Source: 62-47 sp044463945 | Lineage (GTDB): Bacteria > Pseudomonadota > Alphaproteobacteria > Rhizobiales > Xanthobacteraceae | Assembly (NCBI GenBank): GCA_044463945.1 | Contig: JBIQLW010000005.1 | Span: 86,395 to 150,394 of the forward strand | DNA: 64,000 nucleotides | Reading direction: 5' to 3' | Shown: positions 46,373-55,655 of the stretch, piece by piece | Layout of the letters: every line of letters starts with the position of its first letter | Position numbering within the stretch: the stretch's first letter is position 1 | The notes under the pieces: generated by a model | Databases searched by the model: none | What the model was told of the DNA's origin: nothing | What the model saw: only the letters and a program-made list of their open reading frames with translations | Translations under genes and position numbers: made by a program

Positions 46373-47140
46373 TCAGACCGCAAGAAACCCGCCGTCGACC
46401 GGCAGCGTGACGCCGCTGACATAGGACGCCATGTCGGAGGCGAGAAACACCACCGGGCCGACCAGTTCGTCGGGCTGGCCGATGCGACCGAGCGGCGTAC
46501 GTCCGATGAATCCGGCGAGCCGGGCGGGGTCCTCGCGCGTGGCCCTGGTCATCGCGGTCTCGATGACGCCGGGCGCGATGGCGTTCACGCGAATGCCGTC
46601 GCTGGCCAGTTCGCGCGCGAGCGCCTGCGTCAACAGCCTGACGCCGCCCTTCGAGGGTGAATAGCCGAGCGTATCGGCGACGCCGACGAAGGATGCGATC
46701 GAACCGATATTGACGATCGATCCCCGCGTCTGGCGCAACGCGCCGAGAAAGGCGTGGGTGACGTTGAAGACGCCGTTGAGATTGACGTCGAGGACGCGCC
46801 GCCAGTTATCGTGCGCGCGCGGGGAATCGATCGTCTCGCGGATGATGATCCCGGCATTGTTGACGAGGATCGCCACCGCGCCGATCTCCGCGCCGACGGT
46901 CCTGGCCAGTGCCGCGCAGGCATCCGCGTCGGTGACATCGAGTTGAAAGGCGAAGCCATGCCGGCCCTGCGCGGTGACAGCGGCGGCGGTTTCGCCCGCG
47001 GTGAGGGGATCGATATCGGTCACCACGACATCGGCGCCGTAGGCGGCGAGGCCGAGCGCGATGGCGCGCCCGTTGCCCTGTCCGGCGCCGGTCACCAGCG
47101 CCAGTCGTCCAGCCAGCAATTGCGGTTGCGACGGGTTCAT
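46373..47140 (-). CDS. Short-chain dehydrogenase/reductase (SDR)
   Basis: A 255-residue classical SDR with TGAGQGNG (17-24), NNAG, a catalytic Ser in NIGS and YSPSK, and the C-terminal LPVDGGFLAV common in FabG-like members. It begins three bases after the stop of the FAD dehydrogenase gene and precedes the IclR gene, so it belongs to the four-gene operon. It should oxidise or reduce a hydroxyl/keto group of the same substrate. Confidence 0.92.
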   Translation of the reverse strand: MNPSQPQLLAGRLALVTGAGQGNGRAIALGLAAYGADVVVTDIDPLTAGETAAAVTAQGRHGFAFQLDVTDADACAALARTVGAEIGAVAILVNNAGIIIRETIDSPRAHDNWRRVLDVNLNGVFNVTHAFLGALRQTRGSIVNIGSIASFVGVADTLGYSPSKGGVRLLTQALARELASDGIRVNAIAPGVIETAMTRATREDPARLAGFIGRTPLGRIGQPDELVGPVVFLASDMASYVSGVTLPVDGGFLAV

Positions 47141-47143
47141 GGC

Positions 47144-48868
47144 CTAGGCGCTCTGTTGCGCGGTCGAGGCGAGGTGGCGGCCGGCGATATAGCCGAAGGT
47201 CAGCGCCGGGCCGAGGGTGATGCCCGCGCCGGGATAGTTGCCGCCCATGATGCTCGCCATGTCGTTGCCCGCCGCATAAAGGCCGGGGATCGGCTGGCCG
47301 TTAGCGTCAAGGGCGCGGGCGTTCTCGTCGGTCCTGATGCCGGCATAGGTGCCGAGATCGCCGATCACCATCTTGATGGCGTAGAACGGGCCGTGCTCGA
47401 CCGGGGCGACGCAAGGGTTGGGTCCGTGTAGCGCGTCACCCTGATAGCGGTTATAGGCGCGCGTGCCCTTGCCGAACTGGGGATCGAAACCATCCACCGC
47501 TTTTGCGTTGAAGGCGGCGACGGTTGCCTCGAATGGTCCGGGATCGATTCCGGCTTTTTTCGCGAGTTCACCGAGCGTCGTGCCGCGCAGTAGGTAGCCG
47601 GTCCTGAGATGATGGCCAAGCGGCATCGGGAATGGCGGCACGCAGCCGAGGCCGTATTTGCGCAAGGTTCGATGGTCGCAGACCAGGAACGCGGCAACCT
47701 CCTCGCCGGCCTTCGCCGCCTTCACCATCTCCTGAACGAAGTCGTGATAGGAGTTACCTTCATTGGCAAAGCGCCGGCCGTCACGCATCACGGCGATGAC
47801 GCCCGGCTTGGCGCGATCGATGAAGTGCGGCATCACCCCGCCGGTGCCGTCCTTGCGTCTGGTCACCGACACCGGCACCCACGCCGCCGCGTTCGGCAGC
47901 GTGTCGTCGATGCGGCCGCCGATTGTCTCCGCCAGCCGCAAGCCGTCGCCGGTGTTGCCTTCGGGAGCCGGCGAATAGTGCTCGGTGCCGGTCGGCGCGT
48001 GCGGAAACATCGCCTTGCGCCGCGCGACGTCGCGAGGGAAGCCGCCGCAGGCGAGCACTACGCCGCGCCGCGCATGGACGCGCACGTCCTTGCCCTCGTG
48101 CTGGATGTGCGCGCCGCGCACCGCGCCGTTCTCCACGATGAGTTCGCGCACCGGCGACGACAGCCACAGCGGAATCTTGAGATCGAACGCCGACTTCGCC
48201 AGCCGCCCGGCCAACGCGTTGCCGTTGGTCAGCGTCATGCCGCGGCCGTATGTCATCACGTCGCGGAGATGCTTCGACAGCCGCTTGACGACATAGAGCG
48301 CCGACGTCAGCGACCTGGTGGCGCGCATGAAGTGGATGATCTCCTTGCCCGAGCCCAGCATCATGCCGAATACCGTGAGCTCCGGCAGCGGTGCGCCGAG
48401 TTGTTTGATGTGATCGCCGAGTTCACGGCCATCGAAGGGGCGGGCGACCATGGAGCGTCCGCCCTGCGCGCCGCCCGGCGCTTCGGCGTGATAATCCGGG
48501 AAGGTAAGCGGCATGTCGAAGCGCAAGGCGGTATGTGTGATGAAGAAATCCACTGCCTCGGGCCCGGCGGCGAGGAAGGCGTCGACGCGCGCGGCGTCGT
48601 AGTTGTTGCCGGCCTCGTGCCGCAGATAGGCGCGGGCGGTGTCCGGGGTCTCGTTGATGCCCCAGGCGCGGGCCAACGACGTGCCGGGAATCCACAGCCA
48701 GCCGCCGGATCGCGCCGTGGTGCCGCCGAAACGCGGCTCCTTCTCGGCGATCAGGACCTTGAGGCCATGATGCGCGGCGGTGATCGCCGCCGCCATTCCG
48801 GATGCGCCCGACCCCGCCACCAACACATCGCACTCGTAGACGCCTGCCGCGCCGTTCCCGCTCGTCAT
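47144..48868 (-). CDS. FAD-dependent oxidoreductase, FAD_binding_2 family (3-ketosteroid dehydrogenase/fumarate reductase-like)
   Basis: A 574-residue flavoprotein with GSGASG (19-24), AEKEPRFGGTTARSGG, and a C-terminal GLYAAGNDMASIMGGNYPGAGITLGPAL, the pattern of delta1-ketosteroid dehydrogenases and related desaturases. I chose the ATG at 48868, ten bases after the binding-protein stop with a GGCGAGG site; a longer frame to 48928 lies inside that gene. It is a cytoplasmic or membrane-linked C-C desaturase of an unknown substrate. Confidence 0.88.
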   Translation of the reverse strand: MTSGNGAAGVYECDVLVAGSGASGMAAAITAAHHGLKVLIAEKEPRFGGTTARSGGWLWIPGTSLARAWGINETPDTARAYLRHEAGNNYDAARVDAFLAAGPEAVDFFITHTALRFDMPLTFPDYHAEAPGGAQGGRSMVARPFDGRELGDHIKQLGAPLPELTVFGMMLGSGKEIIHFMRATRSLTSALYVVKRLSKHLRDVMTYGRGMTLTNGNALAGRLAKSAFDLKIPLWLSSPVRELIVENGAVRGAHIQHEGKDVRVHARRGVVLACGGFPRDVARRKAMFPHAPTGTEHYSPAPEGNTGDGLRLAETIGGRIDDTLPNAAAWVPVSVTRRKDGTGGVMPHFIDRAKPGVIAVMRDGRRFANEGNSYHDFVQEMVKAAKAGEEVAAFLVCDHRTLRKYGLGCVPPFPMPLGHHLRTGYLLRGTTLGELAKKAGIDPGPFEATVAAFNAKAVDGFDPQFGKGTRAYNRYQGDALHGPNPCVAPVEHGPFYAIKMVIGDLGTYAGIRTDENARALDANGQPIPGLYAAGNDMASIMGGNYPGAGITLGPALTFGYIAGRHLASTAQQSA

Positions 48869-48878
48869 CGGCCTCGCC

Positions 48879-50081
48879 TTACTTCTTGAGCAGCGGACAC
48901 TTGGATTCCGCGACGGGCCGGTACGCATCCTCGCCCTTTACGGTCTTGACGATTTCGAGATAGTCCCACGGCTCCCTGGACTCCGACGGCTTCTTGACGC
49001 GGGCGAGATACATGTCGCGGATCACGCGGCCGTCCTCCCGCAGCTTGCCGCCATGCACGAAGATGTCCTCGATCGGCATTTCGCGCATCTTGGCCATCAC
49101 CTTGGCCGGATCGTCGGTTCCGGCGGCCTTGATCGCCTTGAGATAGTGCAGCACCGAGCCGTAGACGCCGGTATGGATCATGGTCGGCATCACGTTGGTC
49201 TTGGCGAAGAACTTCTTCGACCACGCGCGCGTCTTGTCGTCCATATTCCAGTAGGACGCGGTTGTCATGTAGGTGCCCTGCGCCGCCTGGAGGCCGATGG
49301 CGTGGACGTCGGTATCGAACATCAGGAGGCCGACCAGCTTCTGTCCGCCGCGCACCAGGCCGAACTCGCCGGATTGCTTGATGGCGTTGTCGGTGTCCTG
49401 ACCTGCATTGGCGAAGGCGACGACGTTGGCCTTGGAGTTCTGCGCCTGCAACGCGAACGAGGAGAAGTCCGCAGTGTTGGTCGGGTGGCGGACGCTGCCC
49501 AGCACGGTGCCGCCGAGTTGCTTGATGAACTCGGTGGCGTCCTTTTCAAGCTGATGGCCGAAGGCGTAGTCGGCGGTCACGAAGAACCACGATTTTCCGC
49601 CTTCGCCGATCACGGCCGAGGTCGTCACCTTGGAGAGCGCGTAGGTATCATACGCGAAGTGAACGGTGTTCGGACTGCACAACTCGTTGGTCAGCGAACT
49701 GGCGCCGGGGCCGGAGAGCAGCGCGATCTTGTTGCGTTCTTTCGCCATGTTGTGAATCGCGATGGCGATACCGGAGTTCGGGATATCGGCGACCGCGTCC
49801 ACCTTGCCGTTGTCGAACCATTCGCGCGCGATCTGGACGCCGACATCGGTTTTCATCTGATGGTCGGCGCTGACGATCTCGATTTTCTTGCCGAGCACTG
49901 TGGGGCCGAACTCCTCGACCGCCATGCGCGCGGCTTCCACCGAGCCGGGTCCGCTGTTGTCGCGGCCCCAGCTCGAAAGATCAGTGAGGACGCCGATCCG
50001 GACGACGTCGTCTGAAATCTGGGCGAACGCCGGCGACGTCATGGCGGCGAGCAGGGCGCAGGTCAGCAAGGGCTTCTTCAT
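48879..50081 (-). CDS. Periplasmic substrate-binding protein, Liv/HAAT family (orphan)
   Basis: A 400-residue binding protein with a Sec signal peptide (MKKPLLTCALLAAMTSPAFA) and mature start QISDDVVRIGVLTDLSSWG. It belongs to the 12648/35188 subfamily (SADHQMKTD strand, single C-terminal Cys in AESKCPLLKK). GGGAGGA lies before the ATG. It is the first gene of an operon with an FAD dehydrogenase, an SDR and an IclR regulator, and has no permease nearby. Confidence 0.92.
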   Translation of the reverse strand: MKKPLLTCALLAAMTSPAFAQISDDVVRIGVLTDLSSWGRDNSGPGSVEAARMAVEEFGPTVLGKKIEIVSADHQMKTDVGVQIAREWFDNGKVDAVADIPNSGIAIAIHNMAKERNKIALLSGPGASSLTNELCSPNTVHFAYDTYALSKVTTSAVIGEGGKSWFFVTADYAFGHQLEKDATEFIKQLGGTVLGSVRHPTNTADFSSFALQAQNSKANVVAFANAGQDTDNAIKQSGEFGLVRGGQKLVGLLMFDTDVHAIGLQAAQGTYMTTASYWNMDDKTRAWSKKFFAKTNVMPTMIHTGVYGSVLHYLKAIKAAGTDDPAKVMAKMREMPIEDIFVHGGKLREDGRVIRDMYLARVKKPSESREPWDYLEIVKTVKGEDAYRPVAESKCPLLKK

Positions 50082-50415
50082 GAATGTCCTCCCGGTTGGT
50101 TCTCCGCTCTTTCGGCGGCATCGATACTGGAACTTTGAAGCGTATCCTGGCCGAAATTTTGATAATGACGAAGCAATCTGTCAATATGAAACATAGATCG
50201 GGAGAGGACACCAATCGAAGCGGGGCGCGCAGACGACGATGCCGTAGATCGGCAACGCTCGCGCCTGCTGATCGTCGGGCCAGTGATGCAACCGCATCGT
50301 TGTTGCTTGTGGTACTCGATCAACGCCGATCGTGCGGTCCCGGTTGCCGGGGATCGCGTGAGTTGCACATGCGCTCATGTATGCTAGAAGCGCATAGATA
50401 GCTCAGGAGATATCA
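50082..50415. other. Divergent intergenic region between the binding-protein operon and the H1-like gene
   Basis: This 334-bp gap holds the leftward promoter at 50156-50184 and the ribosome-binding site of the H1-like gene (AGGAG at 50405). A weak rightward promoter may be TTGCAC (50363-50368) with TAGAAG (50385-50390). No gene or tRNA is seen in between. Confidence 0.45.
50156..50184 (-). promoter_or_regulatory. Sigma-70-like promoter of the binding-protein/FAD-dehydrogenase/SDR/IclR operon
   Basis: On the minus strand a consensus TTGACA (50184-50179) is followed after 17 bases by CAAAAT (50161-50156, four of six). The transcript would start near 50148, about 67 bases upstream of the binding-protein ATG. 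Confidence 0.55.
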
Positions 50416-50718
50416 GTGGCAAAGAAAACGAAGAAGGTTGCGCGCAAAGCCAAGGTAACTGTCGCGAAAACTGCGAAGACAAAGAGATCCGCAAAGACGA
50501 CAAAAACCGCGAAGGCGATGAAATCCGCAAAGACGCAGGCGCGAGGATCGAGAAAGGCCGCGCGACGGCCGTATTCGAAGGCGGATATCAAGGAACTTCG
50601 TGCCCATTCGAAAGCGCGGACCCCTGTCGCCACCATCGCCCGGCTGACCAAGCGCACGGTCGGCTCGCTACGGCAGAAGGCGATGAAGCTCGGCATCGGC
50701 CTCGGCCATCAGCGTTGA
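50416..50718 (+). CDS. Histone-H1-like Lys/Ala-rich protein with C-terminal helix-turn-helix domain
   Basis: A 100-residue basic protein. Residues 1-50 are an H1-like tail of K-A-T-R repeats (KKTKKVARKAK, AKTAKTKRSAKTTKTAK). Residues about 52-100 form a compact domain (YSKADIKELRAHSKARTPVA then IARLTKRTVGSLRQKAMKLG) that resembles short homeodomain-like DNA-binding modules widespread in alphaproteobacteria. It starts at a GTG (50416) with AGGAG eight bases upstream. It is probably a nucleoid-associated or architectural DNA-binding protein. It is a single gene, upstream of htpG. Confidence 0.85.
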   Translation: MAKKTKKVARKAKVTVAKTAKTKRSAKTTKTAKAMKSAKTQARGSRKAARRPYSKADIKELRAHSKARTPVATIARLTKRTVGSLRQKAMKLGIGLGHQR

Positions 50719-50864
50719 AGCGGCACTGACGGCCGCCGCAACACAATCGCATGATAGGATCGCTGCATGGCGCGCGTCGTGCGACGGAGCGGGGCGCTCG
50801 TCGCAGCGCCCCGGCGCTTCGGTCTGCCGTGCGTCGCCCGGCCGCGACGGGACGCTGTCCCGCG

Positions 50865-50892
50865 CTTGATCTGCGCCGGCGCGGCGCTATAT
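50865..50892 (+). promoter_or_regulatory. Candidate RpoH (heat-shock) promoter of htpG
   Basis: CTTGAT (50865-50870), a 16-base spacer and CTATAT (50887-50892) match the alphaproteobacterial RpoH consensus (CTTGA- in the -35 region, C-TATNT in the -10). The -10 ends 49 bases before the htpG ATG. This fits the heat-shock role of HtpG. Confidence 0.6.
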
Positions 50893-50941
50893 CAAAGCCC
50901 TGCCTGCCCCTTATTAATTCTGTGACGAGCCAGGGTTTGTC

Positions 50942-52813
50942 ATGCCGACGATCGATGCCACGACCGAATCCCAACCGTTTCAGGCCGAGGTTGCCGAGCT
51001 TTTGCAGCTCATGGTGCATTCGGTCTATTCCGAAACCGACATTTTTCTCCGCGAACTGATTTCCAACGGCTCCGACGCCTGCGACAAGCTGCGCTACGAG
51101 GCCATCGCGCGGCCCGACCTGCTCGACAAGGGCGGCGCGCTCAAGATCCTGATCGCGCCCGACAAGAGCGCCAAGACGCTGACGGTCACCGATACCGGCA
51201 TCGGCATGGATCGTCAGGATCTGATCGACAATCTCGGGACCATCGCGCGCTCCGGAACCAAATCCTTCGTCGCGCGCCTGAAGGAGGCCAAGGACGGGCT
51301 CGGGCTGATCGGCCAGTTCGGCGTCGGCTTCTATGCCGCGTTCATGGTCGCCGAGCGCGTCGTCGTCACCAGCCGCCGCGCCGGAACTGATGAAGTATGG
51401 ATATGGTCGTCATCGGGCGGCAGCGGCTTCACCATCGCGCCCGGCACCGAGGCCGATGCCGGGCGGATCGCGCGCGGCACCGAGATCGTGCTGCATCTGA
51501 AATCCGACGCCGCCGAATATCTTGAGGCCGGCCGTCTTGAACGCATCGTCCATGCCTATTCCGATAACATCCAGTTTCCGATCGAACTGATCGCGGAAGG
51601 GGCCGAGCCGCGCCAGATCAATTCGGCCAGCGCGCTGTGGCAGCGTCCGAAGTCCGAACTCACGCCGGAGGATTACGCGGCCGCCTACAAGTCGATCGCG
51701 GGCGCGTTCGACGAGCCCGCCATGACGCTGCACTATCGCGCCGAGGGGCGGCAGGCTTACGCGGTGTTGCTATTCGCGCCGTCGGTCAAGCCGTTCGACC
51801 TGTTCGAACCGACGCGCAAGGGCCGCGTCAAGCTCTATGTCCGGCGGGTGTTCATCACCGCCGATGCCGACGTGCTGCCGGCTTACCTGCGCTTCATGCG
51901 CGGGGTGATCGACAGCGAGGACCTGCCGCTGAACATTTCACGCGAGATGTTGCAGAACAATCCGCAACTTGCGCAGATCCGCAAGGCGGTGACCGGGCGG
52001 GTGATTTCCGAGCTTGAAGCGCTGAGCGACAAGGAGCCTGCGAAGTTCAACAGCATCTGGGATGCGTTCGGCCCTGTCATCAAGGAAGGGCTTTACGAGG
52101 ATTTTGAGCGTCGCGATAAGCTACTCGGCCTCGCGCGCTTCACCACCACCGCTGGCGAGCGGCGATCGCTGAAGCAATATGTCGCGGATCTGAAGCCCAA
52201 CCAGACCGAGATCTATTTCCTCGCGGGCGACAGCGCCGAGCGGCTGAAATCGAATCCGATGCTGGAAGCGGCCTCGGCGCGCGGCATCGAAGTGCTGCTG
52301 CTGACCGATCCGGTCGATGCGTTCTGGACCTCGGTGCCGCTCGACTTCGGCGGCAAGCCGCTGAAGTCGCTGAGCCAGGGCGATGTCAATTTCGATCTGA
52401 TCCCGTTGCTCGACGACAAGGCCGCAGATGATGCCAAGCCCGGCCTCGACGAGGCGGCGGCGATCGCCGCGATCAAGGCGAGCCTCGGAGATCGCGTCGC
52501 CGATGTGAAGGCGTCACGCCGGCTCACCACCAGCGCCTCGTGTCTGGTGGCCGGGAGCCATGGTCCCGACCGCGAGCTTGAGCGGCTGTTGGCGCAGCAA
52601 AATCGCGGCAGCAGGACCAAGCCGGTCCTGGAGATCAATCTGCGCCATCCGCTGGTCGCCGCCGCTGCCGATCCTGCGACTGACGCGGCGCGGCGTGAGG
52701 ACCTGTCGCTGTTGCTGCTGGAGCAGGCGCAGATTCTCGACGGCGAACTGCCGGAAAACCCGTCGGCCTTCACCGCGCGGCTCAATCGCCTGGTGCTGCA
52801 CGCGCCGGCCTAG
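50942..52813 (+). CDS. htpG: Chaperone HtpG (Hsp90)
   Basis: A 623-residue Hsp90 homologue. The N-terminal GHKL ATPase is clear (ELISNGSDACDKLRYE, DTGIGM, NLGTIARSGT and GQFGVGFYAAF), followed by the middle domain with LPLNISREMLQ and a C-terminal dimerisation domain. It is an ATP-dependent cytosolic chaperone for stress tolerance and protein maturation. It is a single gene with a candidate RpoH promoter. Confidence 0.97.
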   Translation: MPTIDATTESQPFQAEVAELLQLMVHSVYSETDIFLRELISNGSDACDKLRYEAIARPDLLDKGGALKILIAPDKSAKTLTVTDTGIGMDRQDLIDNLGTIARSGTKSFVARLKEAKDGLGLIGQFGVGFYAAFMVAERVVVTSRRAGTDEVWIWSSSGGSGFTIAPGTEADAGRIARGTEIVLHLKSDAAEYLEAGRLERIVHAYSDNIQFPIELIAEGAEPRQINSASALWQRPKSELTPEDYAAAYKSIAGAFDEPAMTLHYRAEGRQAYAVLLFAPSVKPFDLFEPTRKGRVKLYVRRVFITADADVLPAYLRFMRGVIDSEDLPLNISREMLQNNPQLAQIRKAVTGRVISELEALSDKEPAKFNSIWDAFGPVIKEGLYEDFERRDKLLGLARFTTTAGERRSLKQYVADLKPNQTEIYFLAGDSAERLKSNPMLEAASARGIEVLLLTDPVDAFWTSVPLDFGGKPLKSLSQGDVNFDLIPLLDDKAADDAKPGLDEAAAIAAIKASLGDRVADVKASRRLTTSASCLVAGSHGPDRELERLLAQQNRGSRTKPVLEINLRHPLVAAAADPATDAARREDLSLLLLEQAQILDGELPENPSAFTARLNRLVLHAPA

Positions 52814-53005
52814 CTTCGGCCTGATGCGTTGACCCCTGATATCGCGAACGCGATGCCGTGCGCTTGCAACTGCGTGACCGCGGGAGTTCAATTGGTCATC
52901 GCAAAGGCCGGGTTGCCGCGACGATCAGCCGAACCATGAAATGGGAGCGGTGCGACATTGTAGTCCCGTGCCTGATTGGACCATGCGCAAATCGGGAGAA
53001 CAATA

Positions 53006-53350
53006 ATGTCGGACGGACTATATCCAGCAGCCACGCGAGAATTGGCCCAGAAGCGCCGCGAACTGGCGCCGGAGGCGGAGGCAGCGTTTCAGGCCTTTAG
53101 CCAGAAGGTGTTCGCGGACGGCGCGCTGCCGGCGAAGATGAAGCAAATCATTGCGGTCGCGGTCGCCCACGTTACGCAATGCCCGTACTGCATTTCCGGC
53201 CACACCAAGGCCGCGCTTCGGCATGGCGCGTCGCAACAGGAACTGATGGAAGCGATCTGGGTCGCCGCCGAGATGCGGGCCGGAGGGGCTTACGCCCATT
53301 CGCTGCTGGCGATCACCGAAATGGAGAAGGCGGCGGCCAAGAACGCGTAG
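53006..53350 (+). CDS. Carboxymuconolactone decarboxylase / AhpD family protein
   Basis: A 114-residue all-helical protein with the redox motif CPYC (Cys59, Cys62) followed by ISGH (His66), as in AhpD alkylhydroperoxidases. It probably reduces peroxides or acts as a thiol-redox partner rather than a decarboxylase. GGGAGAA precedes the ATG at 53006. It lies 192 bp after htpG and 96 bp before a LysR gene on the same strand. Confidence 0.9.
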   Translation: MSDGLYPAATRELAQKRRELAPEAEAAFQAFSQKVFADGALPAKMKQIIAVAVAHVTQCPYCISGHTKAALRHGASQQELMEAIWVAAEMRAGGAYAHSLLAITEMEKAAAKNA

Positions 53351-53446
53351 CGGATGCCGCGTGCCGGCTTGACAGTCGGTCCGCGCGGTTGCGCTATACA
53401 TCGATCCGCCATGAGTGGCGACGCCATGCAGAAATGATGGACCGGA

Positions 53447-54388
53447 ATGGATCTGCGCCAACTCCGCTATTTCCTGGCGATCGTCGAGCAGGGATCGTTT
53501 TCGCGGGCGGCGCAGATGCTGAACGTGGCGCAGCCGGCGCTCAGCCTGCACGTCCGCAACATGGAGGCCGAACTTGGCACGCCGCTGTTGTTTCGCAGCC
53601 CGCAGGGAGTGGTCGCGACCGAGGCAGGCCAGATACTTCTGCGCAATGCGCGCATCATCATCGATCAGTTCGCGATCGCCCAGCACGAGATCAAGGGCCA
53701 TCAGGCGGAGCCGATCGGCGACGTTCGCCTTGGCCTGCCGGGCACCATCAGCCAGATCCTCGCCGTTCCGCTGATCGTCGAGGCGCGCCGGCGCTATCCC
53801 AAGGTGAGGCTGCGGATCGCCGAGGCCATGAGTGGATTCGTACTGGAATGGATCCGCGAGGCGCGGATCGACCTTGCGGTGCTCTACGGCGCGGCGCCAG
53901 ACCGCACGCTGGCGTCCGTCCCGTTATTGACGGAAGACTTGTGGCTGCTCGGCCCCGCCACGCCGATGACGGGCGTCAAGGCGCCAGCGTCGCCGACCTG
54001 CGCCTACCAGCGCGTCGCCAAGCTGCCGTTGATCCTGCCCAGCGTCCATCACGGGCTGCGCGCGCTGGTGGAGAAGGAAGCCACGAGTCACGGGATTGCG
54101 CTCAACATCGCCATCGAGGCGGATTCGTACGCCAACATCAAGGAACTGGTGGGGGCCGGCCTTGGCTATTCGATCCTGCCGTTTCATTCGATCGCGCATG
54201 AGGTTGCGGCGGGCCGGTTGAAGGCGTGGCGGGTGGTGAGTCCCGGCCTTCGGCGCACGGTGCATCTTGTGCAGCCGACCGCGCGGCCGCTGACCCACGC
54301 CGCCGCCAGGATCGAGGCGCTGTGCCGCGCGACGCTGCTCGATCTCGCGGCGACCGGCCGATGGCAGGGGGCGCGGGTATTGAAATAG
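53447..54388 (+). CDS. LysR family transcriptional regulator
   Basis: A 313-residue LysR protein. The N-terminus MDLRQLRYFLAIVEQGSFSR with AQPALSLHVRNME is a standard LysR helix-turn-helix; the effector domain follows. The target is unclear: the AhpD-like gene upstream is on the same strand, and the TorF porin gene follows after 258 bp. The nearest relatives by eye are Nac/Cbl-type regulators. Confidence 0.92.
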   Translation: MDLRQLRYFLAIVEQGSFSRAAQMLNVAQPALSLHVRNMEAELGTPLLFRSPQGVVATEAGQILLRNARIIIDQFAIAQHEIKGHQAEPIGDVRLGLPGTISQILAVPLIVEARRRYPKVRLRIAEAMSGFVLEWIREARIDLAVLYGAAPDRTLASVPLLTEDLWLLGPATPMTGVKAPASPTCAYQRVAKLPLILPSVHHGLRALVEKEATSHGIALNIAIEADSYANIKELVGAGLGYSILPFHSIAHEVAAGRLKAWRVVSPGLRRTVHLVQPTARPLTHAAARIEALCRATLLDLAATGRWQGARVLK

Positions 54389-54646
54389 CCCCGGCGCGTT
54401 TCACCCGGCAGCGCGCCCATGCCGAATCTGTGCGTGTTGGAAACGGCTCGCGCGCGATGTTGTTACTCTGCAACACTTGTTAGCTCTCGTCGCCAGCCAT
54501 GGCCCAACCGCCTAACGAGGCGGCAATTGCCTGCCATTGTTGCTTTCCGTTTGTTCCGACCGCCCGCAGATTGATCCCGCAAGCGAATGTATGCCGGCGG
54601 TTTGCCGTCGTAGCCCGCGCCGGCTCAACTTTCGATGGGGATTGTC

Positions 54647-55588
54647 ATGAAGAAGATTTGTCTCGCCACGGCGGCGGTGCTGATGGCCGGAACCGCCGTA
54701 GCCTCGGCCGCCGATCTGCCGGCAACCGTCTACACCAAGGCGCCGCCGCCGGTTGCCGCGTTCGACCCGTGGGACATCGCGTTCGGCGCGGGCATCACTA
54801 ATAACTACGTGTTCCGTGGCGTCAGCCAGTCCAATCGCGAAGCCTCGGTCAGCGCCTATTTCGAGCCGCGCTTCAACGTCACCAAGGATCTCCAGCTCTA
54901 TGTCGGCGCGGCCGGCAACAGCATCTCCTTCACCAACCGCGCCGCTGCCGAGGTGGACGTCTATGCCGGCATCCGCCCGACCTTCGGTCCGGCGGCCTTC
55001 GACTTCGGCGTCTGGGGCTATCTTTATCCTGGCGGACAGTGCATCGACGCTAATGCCGGCGGCGTCGCGGCGGGCCTGTGCCCGCCCGGGGCGGAATTTC
55101 TGCCCAACGGTAATTTCATGAAGAAGGATGTCTCCTTCTACGAGTTCTACGGCAAGGTCACCTATACCGTCAGCGACACGTTCTCGATCGGAGCCAATGC
55201 CTTCTATTCACCGAACTTCCTCAATTCGGGGGCTGACGGCACCTATGCCTCGGTGGTCGGCAAGGTGACAGCACCGGGCGACTGGTTCGGCACCAGCGGC
55301 GTCGGCATGTATCTGTCCGGCGAGTTCGGCCGCCAGTGGCTCGGCACCTCAGATGCTTTCTACGGCAACGTCAAGTTCGCCGATTACAACACCTGGAACG
55401 TCGGTATCGGCTTCACCTACAAGGTGTTCACGCTCGACTTCCGCTATTCCGACACCGACCTCTCGAAGGCCGATTGCAACCTGTTCACCGGCGATTTCAC
55501 TGCCACCGCCGCCGGCTCGAAGTGGTGCGGTGCGGCCGGCATCGTCAAGCTCTCGGCTGATCTCACGGCGATGACCAGCCTCAAGTAA
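54647..55588 (+). CDS. TorF family putative outer-membrane porin
   Basis: A 313-residue beta-barrel precursor with a Sec signal peptide (MKKICLATAAVLMAGTAVASA). The motif ITNNYVFRGVSQSN near residues 47-60 is the hallmark of the TorF family, and alternating aromatic strands run to the C-terminus. I chose the ATG at 54647; another at 54635 adds four residues. It is a single gene with a good terminator. Substrate unknown. Confidence 0.88.
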   Translation: MKKICLATAAVLMAGTAVASAADLPATVYTKAPPPVAAFDPWDIAFGAGITNNYVFRGVSQSNREASVSAYFEPRFNVTKDLQLYVGAAGNSISFTNRAAAEVDVYAGIRPTFGPAAFDFGVWGYLYPGGQCIDANAGGVAAGLCPPGAEFLPNGNFMKKDVSFYEFYGKVTYTVSDTFSIGANAFYSPNFLNSGADGTYASVVGKVTAPGDWFGTSGVGMYLSGEFGRQWLGTSDAFYGNVKFADYNTWNVGIGFTYKVFTLDFRYSDTDLSKADCNLFTGDFTATAAGSKWCGAAGIVKLSADLTAMTSLK

Positions 55589-55605
55589 TCGCTCCTAAAC
55601 TGACG

Positions 55606-55634
55606 ACGGGGCGGCGGTTGGCGCCGCCCCGTTT
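55606..55634 (+). terminator. Intrinsic terminator after the TorF porin gene
   Basis: CGGGGCGGCG (55607-55616) pairs perfectly with CGCCGCCCCG (55622-55631) over a 5-base loop and is followed by TTT. It lies 18 bp after the porin stop, and the convergent ABC transporter gene may use it from the other side. Confidence 0.75.
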
Positions 55635-55655
55635 GCTTGGCGCGAGGGCATGGCG

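Noticed and set aside
50751..51059. Short open frame upstream of and overlapping the htpG start
   Set aside because: No ribosome-binding site or similarity, and it overlaps htpG and the candidate heat-shock promoter.
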